In this document: piece by piece, positions 15,130 to 23,838 of the stretch
Layout of the letters: each line of letters starts with the position of its first letter
Position numbering within the stretch: the first letter of the stretch is position 1
From: Caryophanales bacterium UBA4694
Lineage (GTDB): Bacteria; Bacillota_I; Bacilli_A; RFN20; CAG-288
Assembly: GCA_002404835.1 (NCBI GenBank)
Contig: DHKM01000022.1
Coordinates: 35,154-99,153, forward strand
Reading direction: 5' to 3'
DNA length: 64,000 nt
The notes under the pieces: generated by a model
What the model was told of the DNA's origin: nothing
Seen by the model: the letters and a program-made list of their open reading frames with translations, nothing else
Database searches by the model: none
Program-made: the position numbers and the translations under genes

Positions 15130-16053
15130 TTAACCTTTGACAGCACCGGCAGTCAGATTCTTGATGATGGAACGGGAGAAGATCAGATAGACGATGACGA
15201 CCGGAACAACGGCAAGAGCCATAAGAAGATAAATCTGACCATATTCTCTCAGATACTGCGTGTCATTGTTCAGCTGTGTGAAGATGATCGGCACCGTATA
15301 CGATTCCTTATCTCTAAGAAGCATGGAAGGCATGAAGAAGTTATTCCAGCTGCTGACATAGGAGAAGATGAACTGAACCGCAAGGGCGGGCTTAAGAATC
15401 GGAAGAATCATCTGATGGAAAATACGTATTTCGCTTGATCCATCGACTCGGGCTGCCTCGATGATTTCATAAGGAAGGACGGAATCAAGATACTGCTTCA
15501 TATAGAAATAGACAGCCGGAGAAGCAATACAGGGAAGAATAAGCATCGAGTAAAGGATTCCATAATGTCCGAAGAAATTGTACTTTGCGGCAACCATGAC
15601 AAGACCCATGGCGGCAACCTGAGTCGGAATCATCATGATGGCAAGAATGAACGTCTCGATGAACTTCTTTCCTTTGAAGGAATAGGTATGGACCGCATAG
15701 GCTGTAAGAGCAGAGAAATAGACGGTGAGAATAGCGGAGAAGCCGGAGACCCAGATGGAATTCCAAAGGGCCTTCAGAATCGGAAGATGCGCATTGCTCA
15801 TCAACCCAGTCCAGTTCTCGATGAAATGAGAGCCGGGAATCAAAGTGAATTCCTGCTGGATGGAATGAGTATCACGTGTACTGTTGATGATAAGAATATA
15901 GAATGGGAAAAGACACAGGATGGAAAGGAAAATCAAGAAGATATAGACCAGAACCCTTTCGATGGTAAGCTTGACCTTTTCGGATTTCGGCTTTTCCTGT
16001 TTTAACGATACCTTGGAATAATCGATGGTACCATTCAATTCATTTGTTTTCAT
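15130..16053 (-). CDS. ABC sugar transporter permease (MalG/CUT1 type)
   Basis: A 307-residue inner-membrane permease with six likely helices and the ATPase-docking EAA loop EAARVDGSSEIRIFHQMILP. The cytoplasmic N-terminus is about 30 residues. It is the last gene of the operon cellobiose phosphorylase - ATPase - permease - permease, and starts 3 bases after the stop of its partner permease. With the lipoprotein encoded at 21203 it should form a CUT1-type importer. Cellodextrin as substrate is inferred from the adjacent phosphorylases. Confidence 0.93.
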   Translation of the reverse strand: MKTNELNGTIDYSKVSLKQEKPKSEKVKLTIERVLVYIFLIFLSILCLFPFYILIINSTRDTHSIQQEFTLIPGSHFIENWTGLMSNAHLPILKALWNSIWVSGFSAILTVYFSALTAYAVHTYSFKGKKFIETFILAIMMIPTQVAAMGLVMVAAKYNFFGHYGILYSMLILPCIASPAVYFYMKQYLDSVLPYEIIEAARVDGSSEIRIFHQMILPILKPALAVQFIFSYVSSWNNFFMPSMLLRDKESYTVPIIFTQLNNDTQYLREYGQIYLLMALAVVPVVIVYLIFSRSIIKNLTAGAVKG

Positions 16054-16056
16054 AGA

Positions 16057-17136
16057 TTACTCCTTCATGGCAGAAGCCGGGGCGGGATTACCCTCACCGA
16101 GTTCTTTAAGACCGGCTCTGACAAATCTCTCACGTTTCTTCTTTGCCTTGATTTCGGCTTTCTTGGCATTATCCTTAGGAACCATGACCTTGAAGACAAT
16201 CAAGCTCAAGATACCGGTAATGACAAACAGGATGGCAGACAAGGCACCGGCCTCTCCGTAGTTCTGTTTGCTGTTGACCAAATCATAAAGATACATGATA
16301 ATCGTCTTCGCACACTGCTGAGTTCCGCCTTTACCCTGCGTAAACATCTGAGCGGCATCGAAGAGCTGAATACCACCGATCATGGAAGTAATGAAGAAGT
16401 AGACAAAAATCGGAGTAAGAAGCGGCATTGTGATCTTCCAGAAGATCTTCCAGGAACTTGCCCCATCCAGTCTTGCGGATTCGAACACCGACTCATCAAT
16501 ACCCATAATACCGGACATCAGAAGGATGGAAGTATTACCGAACCACATAAGGAAGTTGATGAACGCGATAATGACTCTCGTCCACCAGACGCTGTTCTTG
16601 AACATGATCGGTGTTCCTTCCGGCAGAAGATGAAGTGATTCCAGAATCAAGTTGACAGGACCGGATGAAGAGAAGAACATTTGGAACATATAACCGAAAG
16701 CAGCTGCCATAACAAGATTCGGCATATAGGTCACCGTCTGGAAGAACTTGATGCCCTTAAGCTTTAGTCTCTCGTCCGTAAACCAAATCGCAAGAAGAAG
16801 AGAACAGATGCACTGAGGAACAAAGCCGAGGATCCAGATGATCATCGTATTACCGAGATATTGCCACATCTGGCTTCCAGGTTGAAGAAGTTTGGCAAAA
16901 TTCTTTAAGCCAATGAAAGTAGGACCGATGACAGAACCATCCAAGTTCGAAACTTTATAGTTGAATACCGAATAATAGAACGTACGAAGAAGGGGATAGA
17001 ACTGGAAAATCAAGAATATGACGACAAACGGAATCAGGAAGAGATACCCGTATTTCGCATAAGAAATCATCTTATGCTTCTTGGATGAATTCCGTTTCAA
17101 TACAGGTGCCTGAGTATTTTCCTTTTTCATAGGCAC
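16057..17136 (-). CDS. ABC sugar transporter permease (MalF/CUT1 type)
   Basis: A 359-residue permease with the EAA loop ESARLDGASSWKIFWKITMP and about six helices. Lysine-rich ends lie on the cytoplasmic side (KKHKMISYAKYGY at the N-terminus, KAEIKAKKKRERF near the C-terminus). It follows the ATPase gene by 3 bases and precedes the second permease by 3 bases, so the three are tightly coupled. It would form a heterodimer with the next permease. Confidence 0.93.
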   Translation of the reverse strand: MPMKKENTQAPVLKRNSSKKHKMISYAKYGYLFLIPFVVIFLIFQFYPLLRTFYYSVFNYKVSNLDGSVIGPTFIGLKNFAKLLQPGSQMWQYLGNTMIIWILGFVPQCICSLLLAIWFTDERLKLKGIKFFQTVTYMPNLVMAAAFGYMFQMFFSSSGPVNLILESLHLLPEGTPIMFKNSVWWTRVIIAFINFLMWFGNTSILLMSGIMGIDESVFESARLDGASSWKIFWKITMPLLTPIFVYFFITSMIGGIQLFDAAQMFTQGKGGTQQCAKTIIMYLYDLVNSKQNYGEAGALSAILFVITGILSLIVFKVMVPKDNAKKAEIKAKKKRERFVRAGLKELGEGNPAPASAMKE

Positions 17137-17139
17137 CTC

Positions 17140-18390
17140 CTAGAAGATGGCTTTCTCCGTATCCTGATCGAAGAGATGACAGTGATGCAGATTGAAGCAG
17201 ACTCTCACCGTTTCATTCGGCTGAATGTTCTTTTCAGCAGGGAATTTGGCAATTGTATCCTGGAAAGCAAAGTTGGTATGGACATAATATTCGTTTCCAA
17301 GAAGCTCAGCCAAAATAACCTTGGCATCGAAGATAGCATCAGGATATAAGGAAGCATGATAGCCGTCCCCTTCATGGATATCCTCCGGACGGATACCGAA
17401 GACAACCTTTTCCGGAATGTCTTTACCTCTGACAAGCTCTTCCGGAAGCTTGATCGTCTTACCTGTGATAAACGTGACAAAGCCATCCTTATAAGTGACC
17501 GGGAAGAAATTCATGGCAGGGGAACCGATGAAGCCGGCAACAAACTTGTTGACCGGATGATTGAAGATATCCATAGGAGTTCCGATCTGCTGTACATAAC
17601 CGTCTTTCATGATGACGATACGAGTAGCCATCGTCATAGCTTCCGTCTGATCATGAGTGACATAGATTGTAGTGGCTTTGAGGTTATTGTGAAGCTTTAC
17701 GATTTCGCTTCTCATCTGGACTCTCAGCTTTGCATCGAGGTTACTCAAAGGCTCATCCATGAGAAGAACCTTGGAATGTCTGACAATGGCACGGCCCAAG
17801 GCAACACGCTGTCTCTGACCGCCGGACAAAGCCTTAGGCTTTCTGTCCAGGTATTCCGTGATCTGAAGGATTCTGGCAGCTTCGTTGACTCTCTTGTCGA
17901 TTTCCGCCTTCGGAAGTTTCATGACGCGGAGCGGGAAGGCCATGTTTTCATAGACCGTCATATGCGGATAAAGGGCATAAGACTGGAAGACCATGGCAAT
18001 ACCTCTGTCCTTCGGAGCCACATCATTCATATATTCGCCGTCGATGAAGAGATTACCGGCTGAAATATCCTCAAGACCGGCAACCATTCTCAACGTCGTG
18101 GACTTACCGCATCCGGAAGGTCCGACGAATACAATGAACTCATGCTGCTTGATATCGATGGAGAAATCGTGGACGGCATGATATCCGTTTTCATAGATCT
18201 TGTTGATGTTCTGAAGAGAGACGAAAACACCTTCCGGTGCCGTCCTTCCCATCTCATCATCCCTCTTCCTTGCTTCAGCCAAAGCCTTTTGACTAGCCAG
18301 TTTCTGGGCTTTTTCCTTCTCCTTGGCCGCCTTCCTTCTTTCAAAGAAATTCATCTTCTTCTCGGCGCTTGCTTCTTTTTTTGGCAACAT
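17140..18390 (-). CDS. ABC transporter ATPase (MsmX/UgpC type) with charged N-terminal extension
   Basis: A 416-residue ATPase of the CUT1 sugar importers. Walker A GPSGCGKST is at 90-98, the signature LSGGQRQ at 188-194 and Walker B LLMDEP at 209-214, followed by a TOBE-type regulatory C-terminal part. The usual family start (VSLQNINKIYENG) comes only near residue 57; before it is a Lys/Glu/Ala-rich segment. The extension seems real because AAGGAG lies seven bases before the first ATG and no better internal start is visible. A dedicated ATPase in the operon differs from Bacillus-type organisms, where one orphan MsmX serves many importers. The stop of the phosphorylase gene overlaps this ribosome binding site. 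Confidence 0.94.
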   Translation of the reverse strand: MLPKKEASAEKKMNFFERRKAAKEKEKAQKLASQKALAEARKRDDEMGRTAPEGVFVSLQNINKIYENGYHAVHDFSIDIKQHEFIVFVGPSGCGKSTTLRMVAGLEDISAGNLFIDGEYMNDVAPKDRGIAMVFQSYALYPHMTVYENMAFPLRVMKLPKAEIDKRVNEAARILQITEYLDRKPKALSGGQRQRVALGRAIVRHSKVLLMDEPLSNLDAKLRVQMRSEIVKLHNNLKATTIYVTHDQTEAMTMATRIVIMKDGYVQQIGTPMDIFNHPVNKFVAGFIGSPAMNFFPVTYKDGFVTFITGKTIKLPEELVRGKDIPEKVVFGIRPEDIHEGDGYHASLYPDAIFDAKVILAELLGNEYYVHTNFAFQDTIAKFPAEKNIQPNETVRVCFNLHHCHLFDQDTEKAIF

Positions 18391-18404
18391 AATCTTTCTC
18401 CTTT

Positions 18405-20837
18405 TTAAAAGCGAACAACCTCAACCTGGTATTCCTTCACATTATCCTCGTAAGGTACCAGATTCCCGTCTTGACTCTTCCCATTGACAATCAGATGATA
18501 CTCGCCGACTCCTTGGTTATGAATGGTTATATGGAATACTTTATCACGAATCTTCCTTTCAACCCTAACATCTTTGAAATTTTCCGAAAGGCACGGCCGG
18601 ATTTCAAGTCCATCGAGCTTGGGGACAATACCAAGCAAGCCCTGACTCAGACAGACAAAGGACCAAGTCGCACTTCCGGTAAGCCAGGAATTCTTGGCCT
18701 GACCATAGGATTTCGAACTTCTTCCCGCAATCATCTGGGAATAGACATATGGCTCTGTCCTATGGATCTCGCTTCGATCTTCAATATAGCTTGGAGCATT
18801 CTTCCTATAAAGTTCGAAGGCCCGTTCAGGCTCCCTCTCTTTGCAGCAGGCCAAAGTCAGCCAAGGATTGTTGTGATTGAACACAGCGCCGTTTTCCTTT
18901 ACACCCTGCGGATAAGAAGAAATCTCCCCAAGTTCCACATGATATCTCGAATACGGCGGATAGAGAATCTCAGCACCCCAGTCATCCACCAAATACTTGA
19001 AGGAAGCATCAATGGATTTCTTTCCAAGGCCTTCCTTCTGTCCGATGCCGGCCATCGTGCAGAATCCCTGAGGCTCAATATAGATCTTTCCTTCTTCACA
19101 CTTGGAGGAACCGACCTCATGTCCAAAGGCATCATAGGCCCGTTTGAAATATCCTCCGTCATAATCGAATCCATATTTCACCGTTGCCTTGTCGATATCC
19201 TCGACATATTTCAGAATATAGGCCGCATCTTCATCTTTATGAATGGATTTTGCCAATTCGGCAAATTCCTTGCCGTATTTCACGAACATTCCGGCGATGA
19301 ACACCGATTCAGCAATATGCGTATCGTTATTCTCCACCGTCTGGAAGGACTCTCCGTCTGTCGTCGAGAAACAATTCAGATTCAAGCAGTCGTTCCAATC
19401 CGCACGTCCGATAAGGGGAAGGCCATGTGGACCAAGATTCTCGATGGTATGCTTCAAGGAAACCATAAGATGGTCATACAACGGTTTCTCGCTGCCCTTC
19501 ACATTATCAAACGGAGTCGGATGATCAAGAATTGTGAAATCCCCCGTTTCCCGGATATAGCTGATTGTCGCTCCGACAAGCCAGAGGGGATCATCATTGA
19601 ATCCGGAACCGATATCGGCGTTGCCCTTCTTGTTGAGAGGCTGATACTGATGATAAGTAGAGCCATCCTTGAACTGGATGGATGCGATATCGATGATTCT
19701 TTCTCTTGCCTTGTCCGGAATCAGATGGACAAAACCAAGAAGATCCTGGCAGGAATCGCGGAATCCCATTCCTCTTCCCGTTCCCGTCTCATAATAGGAA
19801 GCACTTCTTGACATCATATAGGTGATCATGCACTGGTATTGATTCCAGATATTTGCCATGCGGTCGAATTTCTCGTCACCGCTCTCGACATGGAAGATGT
19901 CCAAACGTTTTTCCCAGTATTCTTTAAGTTCCTCAAAGGCCTTCTTCACCTCATTGTCATCGAAATATTTTTTCTGAAGCCCATAGGCCTTCTTCTTGTT
20001 GGGTTTTCCCTGCTCATCCCATTTTTCCTCAACGGGATTCTCCACGAAACCAAGAAGGAAGGTGAATTCAACCTTTTCCTTCGGCTTAAGGACAAAATCC
20101 AACCTATGACAGGCCATCGGATAATAATCATGGACAAGAGAATCAAAGGAAGTGGACTTGAAGACAGCATCCGGGTGATCGAATCCGTTCTCTAGGCCAA
20201 GAAACACATCCCTGTCCGTATCGAATCCATCATGTTTTCTAGAGCAGGCGAAGAATGCGAAATGATTTCTTCTCTCCCTATATTCCGTCTCGTGATAAAT
20301 GGAATGATCATCCACTTCGACTTCCGCAAGATTCAGATTCCTCTGGTAGTTGTTGGCATCATCCACAGCATTATATAGACAGAACTCCACAGCACCATAG
20401 AACGAGAATCTCTTTTCAGCGTCTCCTTCATTGACAAGCACGATATGATTGATTTCACAGTTATCATGCAGAGGAACAAAACAAGTCAGGGTAGCCTTAA
20501 GAGAATCCTTGCTGGACTCAAAGATAGAATAATTCAATCCGTGCCTACAACGATACGTATCCAACGATGTCTTCGTCGGCAGATATCCAATGTTCCAGAC
20601 GGTATTACCTTCTTTGATGTAATAGAACCTTCCGGAAACATCCCTGGGAACATTATTGTAGCGGAAGCGAGTGATTCTTCTCAGCTTAGCATCTTTGAAA
20701 AAAGAATATCCACCACAAGTATTTGAAATCAAAGAATGGAAGTCTTCCGTACCAAGATAATTGATCCATGGAAGCGGTGTATGTGGTGTTTCAATCACAT
20801 ATTCCTTGTTCGCGTCATCAAAGTGCCCAAATTTCAT
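18405..20837 (-). CDS. Cellobiose phosphorylase (GH94)
   Basis: An 810-residue cytoplasmic GH94 enzyme that converts cellobiose and phosphate to glucose 1-phosphate and glucose (EC 2.4.1.20). Length and sequence match clostridial cellobiose phosphorylases from end to end: MKFGHFDDANKEYVI at the N-terminus, PWINYLGTEDFHSLISNT near 23-40, RNHFAFFA, GRGMGFRDSCQDLLGFVH in the middle, GRADWNDCLNLNCFS near 477-491 (general-acid block) and AKNSWLTGSATW near the C-terminus. GGAGG lies eight bases before the ATG. It is the first gene of the ABC operon, under a promoter with a LacI-type operator. With the cellodextrin phosphorylase it completes cytoplasmic cellodextrin breakdown. Confidence 0.96.
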   Translation of the reverse strand: MKFGHFDDANKEYVIETPHTPLPWINYLGTEDFHSLISNTCGGYSFFKDAKLRRITRFRYNNVPRDVSGRFYYIKEGNTVWNIGYLPTKTSLDTYRCRHGLNYSIFESSKDSLKATLTCFVPLHDNCEINHIVLVNEGDAEKRFSFYGAVEFCLYNAVDDANNYQRNLNLAEVEVDDHSIYHETEYRERRNHFAFFACSRKHDGFDTDRDVFLGLENGFDHPDAVFKSTSFDSLVHDYYPMACHRLDFVLKPKEKVEFTFLLGFVENPVEEKWDEQGKPNKKKAYGLQKKYFDDNEVKKAFEELKEYWEKRLDIFHVESGDEKFDRMANIWNQYQCMITYMMSRSASYYETGTGRGMGFRDSCQDLLGFVHLIPDKARERIIDIASIQFKDGSTYHQYQPLNKKGNADIGSGFNDDPLWLVGATISYIRETGDFTILDHPTPFDNVKGSEKPLYDHLMVSLKHTIENLGPHGLPLIGRADWNDCLNLNCFSTTDGESFQTVENNDTHIAESVFIAGMFVKYGKEFAELAKSIHKDEDAAYILKYVEDIDKATVKYGFDYDGGYFKRAYDAFGHEVGSSKCEEGKIYIEPQGFCTMAGIGQKEGLGKKSIDASFKYLVDDWGAEILYPPYSRYHVELGEISSYPQGVKENGAVFNHNNPWLTLACCKEREPERAFELYRKNAPSYIEDRSEIHRTEPYVYSQMIAGRSSKSYGQAKNSWLTGSATWSFVCLSQGLLGIVPKLDGLEIRPCLSENFKDVRVERKIRDKVFHITIHNQGVGEYHLIVNGKSQDGNLVPYEDNVKEYQVEVVRF

Positions 20838-20889
20838 AAATTTTCCTCCACAAGTTAAGATTTTATGTTTTTTTAAGCTTTTTATTCAG

Positions 20890-20944
20890 CGTAATCGTTT
20901 TCGTAAAGGCAATTTAAGTATAGCTTCTATGGCCAGAAAATCAA
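20890..20944 (-). promoter_or_regulatory. Promoter and LacI-type operator of the cellobiose phosphorylase/ABC operon
   Basis: On the minus strand TTGATT (20939-20944) and TATACT (20917-20922) are 16 bases apart. The operator CGAAAACGATTACG (20890-20903 read on the minus strand) lies just after the expected transcription start and matches the site before cellodextrin phosphorylase at 12 of 14 positions. The leader to the ATG at 20837 is about 70 bases. Confidence 0.75.
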
Positions 20945-21014
20945 CAAAAATTTTTGCAAAAAAATCTTTTTTTCCGACTAAATACAATGAAATTGTATTT
21001 AAATCACAAATTCA

Positions 21015-21084
21015 TGCAATCGTTTTCGATTTTTGTTGACAAACAAGAAGACGGAAAACTATAATGTTCACGAAATCGATTGCG
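21015..21084 (+). promoter_or_regulatory. Promoter of the substrate-binding protein gene flanked by two LacI-type operators
   Basis: TTGACA (21036-21041) and TATAAT (21060-21065) with an 18-base spacer form a strong promoter. One operator, TGCAATCGTTTTCG at 21015-21028, lies before the -35 box; a second, CGAAATCGATTGCG at 21071-21084, covers the start of transcription. Two sites about 56 bases apart centre to centre could allow looping. The leader to the ATG is about 130 bases and contains a possible weak hairpin near 21130-21160. Confidence 0.8.
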
Positions 21085-21202
21085 AAAGCTCTTACACAAG
21101 ATACCAGATGTCAACTCGGTAATCACGTAAGGCAAGGTCGAGAAGCGAGCCTTCCATAAATCGCCGAAGTAGTAAGGAAATAGCGCAAAACAGGAGGTAA
21201 TT

Positions 21203-22795
21203 ATGAAAAAGAACTTATTTGCCCTATTAGCTGTTGTCACATTAGCAGGCAGTTTGGCTGGTTGCAACCCATCCACTTCTGGTTCGGGTACTGGCACCGG
21301 AGGCAAAGAATATCCGGACTATGAAGAGCAGGCTGTCACTCCGATCACTCCGACATTGTCCAATGGCGGAAGCATTGTCAATATCAGATGCTGGAACACC
21401 GAATTCGAAGAAAGATTCGCTCAGTTCTATGACGGAATCGATGAAGAAGTCAATCCAAAGAAATTCGTCAAGGATAAAGGAAATCTTGCAACTGCCAGCG
21501 CAGACGGAACCTATACATTGAAGAACTTCAAGACAGCTTCCGGAGATAAGATCAAAGTCAAGTTCATCGTCAATGCCAACCAGGACAACGGCTATCAGAT
21601 TCCGTTGGATCGTGACTTAAAGAACCAGGCCACTGCTTCTGCAGACAACAAGATCGATATGTTCTTGATGGAAGCAGACTATGCCTTGAAGTATGCAAAT
21701 TCCGATTATTCCGTCGATATTTCCAAGCTTGGCATCACAGAAAACGATACCAAGGATATGTATGACTACACCAAAGTCATCGCAACCGATACCAGAAAAG
21801 GTATGAACAACGCCCTCAAGGGACTTTCCTGGCAGGCAGCTCCGGGTCTCTTCGCCTATAGAAACGATTTCGCCAAGAAGCTTTGGTCCGATTATCCGGC
21901 CGATCCTGCAGAAAGCGATACTCAGGAAGTCAAAGCCCAGAAGACCGCAGCCCAGGCCGAATTCGTACAGGGAAAGATCGGAACATGGGATAAATTCAAC
22001 GCCGTTGCCAAAGAAGCAAAAGAAAAGAACATCCATATGCTTTCCGGCTTCGATGATTCCTATCGTACCTTCTCCAACAGTGCCAAATCCTCTTGGATCA
22101 AGAAATATGTCAATGTCGACGGCGAAAAGACTGCCATGCTGACTCTCGATCCGGAAATCAAGAACTGGATCAAGCAGACCAAGGAATATACCGACAAGAA
22201 GTACAACAACCAGACTTCTCTTTGGGATGACAACTGGGCCAAAGGCCAGAGTATCAAAGGAGACGTCTTCGGATACTTCTATTCCACTTGGGGTATCAAC
22301 TTCACCCTTCTTGGAAATGCAGGCGACGAACTTTATGGACAGTACAGAGTCTGTCAGGGTCCTGCCAGCTACTATTGGGGTGGAACATGGCTCTGCGCTG
22401 CCAACTACACCGACAACGCCGACGTCGTCAAAGATATCATGCTCAAGCTTACCTGCAACAAAGATGTAGCCAAATCCATCACTTCCAACGAAATCGTCCA
22501 GGATTACACCAACAACAAGACTGCCATGCATGAACTTGCCACAGACAAGAACTATGGTTCCAAGTTCCTCGGTGGACAGAACCACATTGCCCTCTTCGAG
22601 AAATCCGCTTCCAATTTGAAGATGGCTGCCATGTCTGCAATCGATCAGACCTGCAACGAAGGAATCCAGAATGCCATGAAAGATTACTTCACTGGAAAGA
22701 TTTCCTATAAGGAAGCCGTCAACAACTTCAAGAAGAACTGCCAGGACAAGGTCAACTCCATCCTCTTCGACAGCACCTTCGACGAAGAACTCTAA
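21203..22795 (+). CDS. ABC transporter substrate-binding lipoprotein (cello-oligosaccharide importer)
   Basis: A 530-residue extracellular solute-binding protein. The signal peptide ends in lipobox LAGC with Cys at residue 21, followed by a Ser/Gly/Thr-rich linker. The rest has the features of family 1 solute-binding proteins, with many Trp and Tyr residues suited to stacking on sugars. AGGAGG lies six bases before the ATG. It is divergent from the operon encoding ATPase and permeases, and shares its operator type, so it is very probably the binding component of that importer. Confidence 0.9.
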   Translation: MKKNLFALLAVVTLAGSLAGCNPSTSGSGTGTGGKEYPDYEEQAVTPITPTLSNGGSIVNIRCWNTEFEERFAQFYDGIDEEVNPKKFVKDKGNLATASADGTYTLKNFKTASGDKIKVKFIVNANQDNGYQIPLDRDLKNQATASADNKIDMFLMEADYALKYANSDYSVDISKLGITENDTKDMYDYTKVIATDTRKGMNNALKGLSWQAAPGLFAYRNDFAKKLWSDYPADPAESDTQEVKAQKTAAQAEFVQGKIGTWDKFNAVAKEAKEKNIHMLSGFDDSYRTFSNSAKSSWIKKYVNVDGEKTAMLTLDPEIKNWIKQTKEYTDKKYNNQTSLWDDNWAKGQSIKGDVFGYFYSTWGINFTLLGNAGDELYGQYRVCQGPASYYWGGTWLCAANYTDNADVVKDIMLKLTCNKDVAKSITSNEIVQDYTNNKTAMHELATDKNYGSKFLGGQNHIALFEKSASNLKMAAMSAIDQTCNEGIQNAMKDYFTGKISYKEAVNNFKKNCQDKVNSILFDSTFDEEL

Positions 22796-22811
22796 ATCCG
22801 TTTCCCCTTTT

Positions 22812-22840
22812 ACAGCCGACTGAAAAGCCGGCTGTTTTCT
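22812..22840 (+). terminator. Rho-independent terminator of the substrate-binding protein gene
   Basis: ACAGCCG (22812-22818) pairs with CGGCTGT (22829-22835), followed by TTTTC. It lies 16 bases after the stop codon. Confidence 0.85.
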
Positions 22841-22905
22841 TTTGGCCTTAAAAAAGCATAGAAAAAGCCGTCCAGCAAAACCAGACGGCAAACAAGGCAC
22901 AATAA

Positions 22906-23520
22906 TCAATCCAGATCCTTGAATTTTTCCAAAAGCAACAGAATCAATAGCCTGGCTGGATTCGAAAAGATGACGGATTTGTCCTCAAGAAGCGCATGGA
23001 TTTCCTCTTTCGAATACAGTTTGGCCTGAATATCCTCGAATTCCTCCTTATCCTCTTTCCCTTTGGATAGTAAAGAAGCAGTTACAACGGCATTGCATTC
23101 ATCGCTGAGCCCTTCACTGGTCGGAGAAGGAGGAACAATCACCTTGATGTTTTCCATCTCATATCCCGTCTCTTCCCGAAGCTCCCTTCTAGCCGCATCC
23201 TCGATGGATGAATCTTCCTTATCGACAAGTCCGGCGGGAAAAGAATAGACATCATGATTCAAAGCCGGACGATGCTGTTTTTCCAGAAGAAGGAAAAGCT
23301 TGCCGCCTTTGATCAGATACGCACCGATCAGCACGGCATCCGCCCGCATAAAATCCTGCTTTGGAATTCTAAGTTCTTCGACAGATTCATTTCTCGAAGC
23401 AAGGAAATAGCTGTAATCCTTTTTTGTCCCGTCGTCTTTGGTAACCGAATAATGCAGCGTATAGAAATTCAGGAAACGATGCTCCGTTTCCTTATCAGCA
23501 GAAACAAAATCCCATTTCAT
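22906..23520 (-). CDS. Nudix hydrolase, ADP-ribose pyrophosphatase-like
   Basis: A 204-residue Nudix protein. The Nudix box starts at PAGLVDKEDSS and ends in RRELREETGYE, with the metal-binding RE..EE residues intact; its loop looks one residue longer than the standard spacing. PAGLVDK before and the SPTSEG block after the box are typical of ADP-ribose pyrophosphatases (NudF type), so hydrolysis of ADP-ribose or a related nucleoside diphosphate sugar is likely. GTGAGG precedes the ATG. It is a single gene between two terminated units. Confidence 0.88.
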   Translation of the reverse strand: MKWDFVSADKETEHRFLNFYTLHYSVTKDDGTKKDYSYFLASRNESVEELRIPKQDFMRADAVLIGAYLIKGGKLFLLLEKQHRPALNHDVYSFPAGLVDKEDSSIEDAARRELREETGYEMENIKVIVPPSPTSEGLSDECNAVVTASLLSKGKEDKEEFEDIQAKLYSKEEIHALLEDKSVIFSNPARLLILLLLEKFKDLD

Positions 23521-23838
23521 AAAGGAACCTCACTTTTACAAAAAAATTATAGCGCAGAACATTCTTCATTGAAATAAGCATCAAGCAATAAAGACATTCG
23601 CATCTAGAAAATACCTGTCAATCCCTTTTATTGAAATTTTCAGTCCGCTTTTAACTCATCTTGAAATTTGCCCGATTTCATCGGATTTTTCAAGAACCAA
23701 AAAATCAAAATAGGGAAAAACAAAAGACAAAAAAGAACCATCAACAAAACACATAGGGACTATCCTGGGAAACCATTCCATTAGGCATGTTATCATATTC
23801 TCGCCTGAAAAAGAGCAACACAACCAAAAGGAGAATTT
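23521..23838. other. Intergenic stretch without a gene
   Basis: This AT-rich gap separates the divergent Nudix gene and the next plus-strand gene. A possible -10 box TATCAT at 23791-23796 would fit the downstream gene, but I see no good -35. A 67-codon open frame on the minus strand lacks a ribosome binding site and is not believable. Confidence 0.5.
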
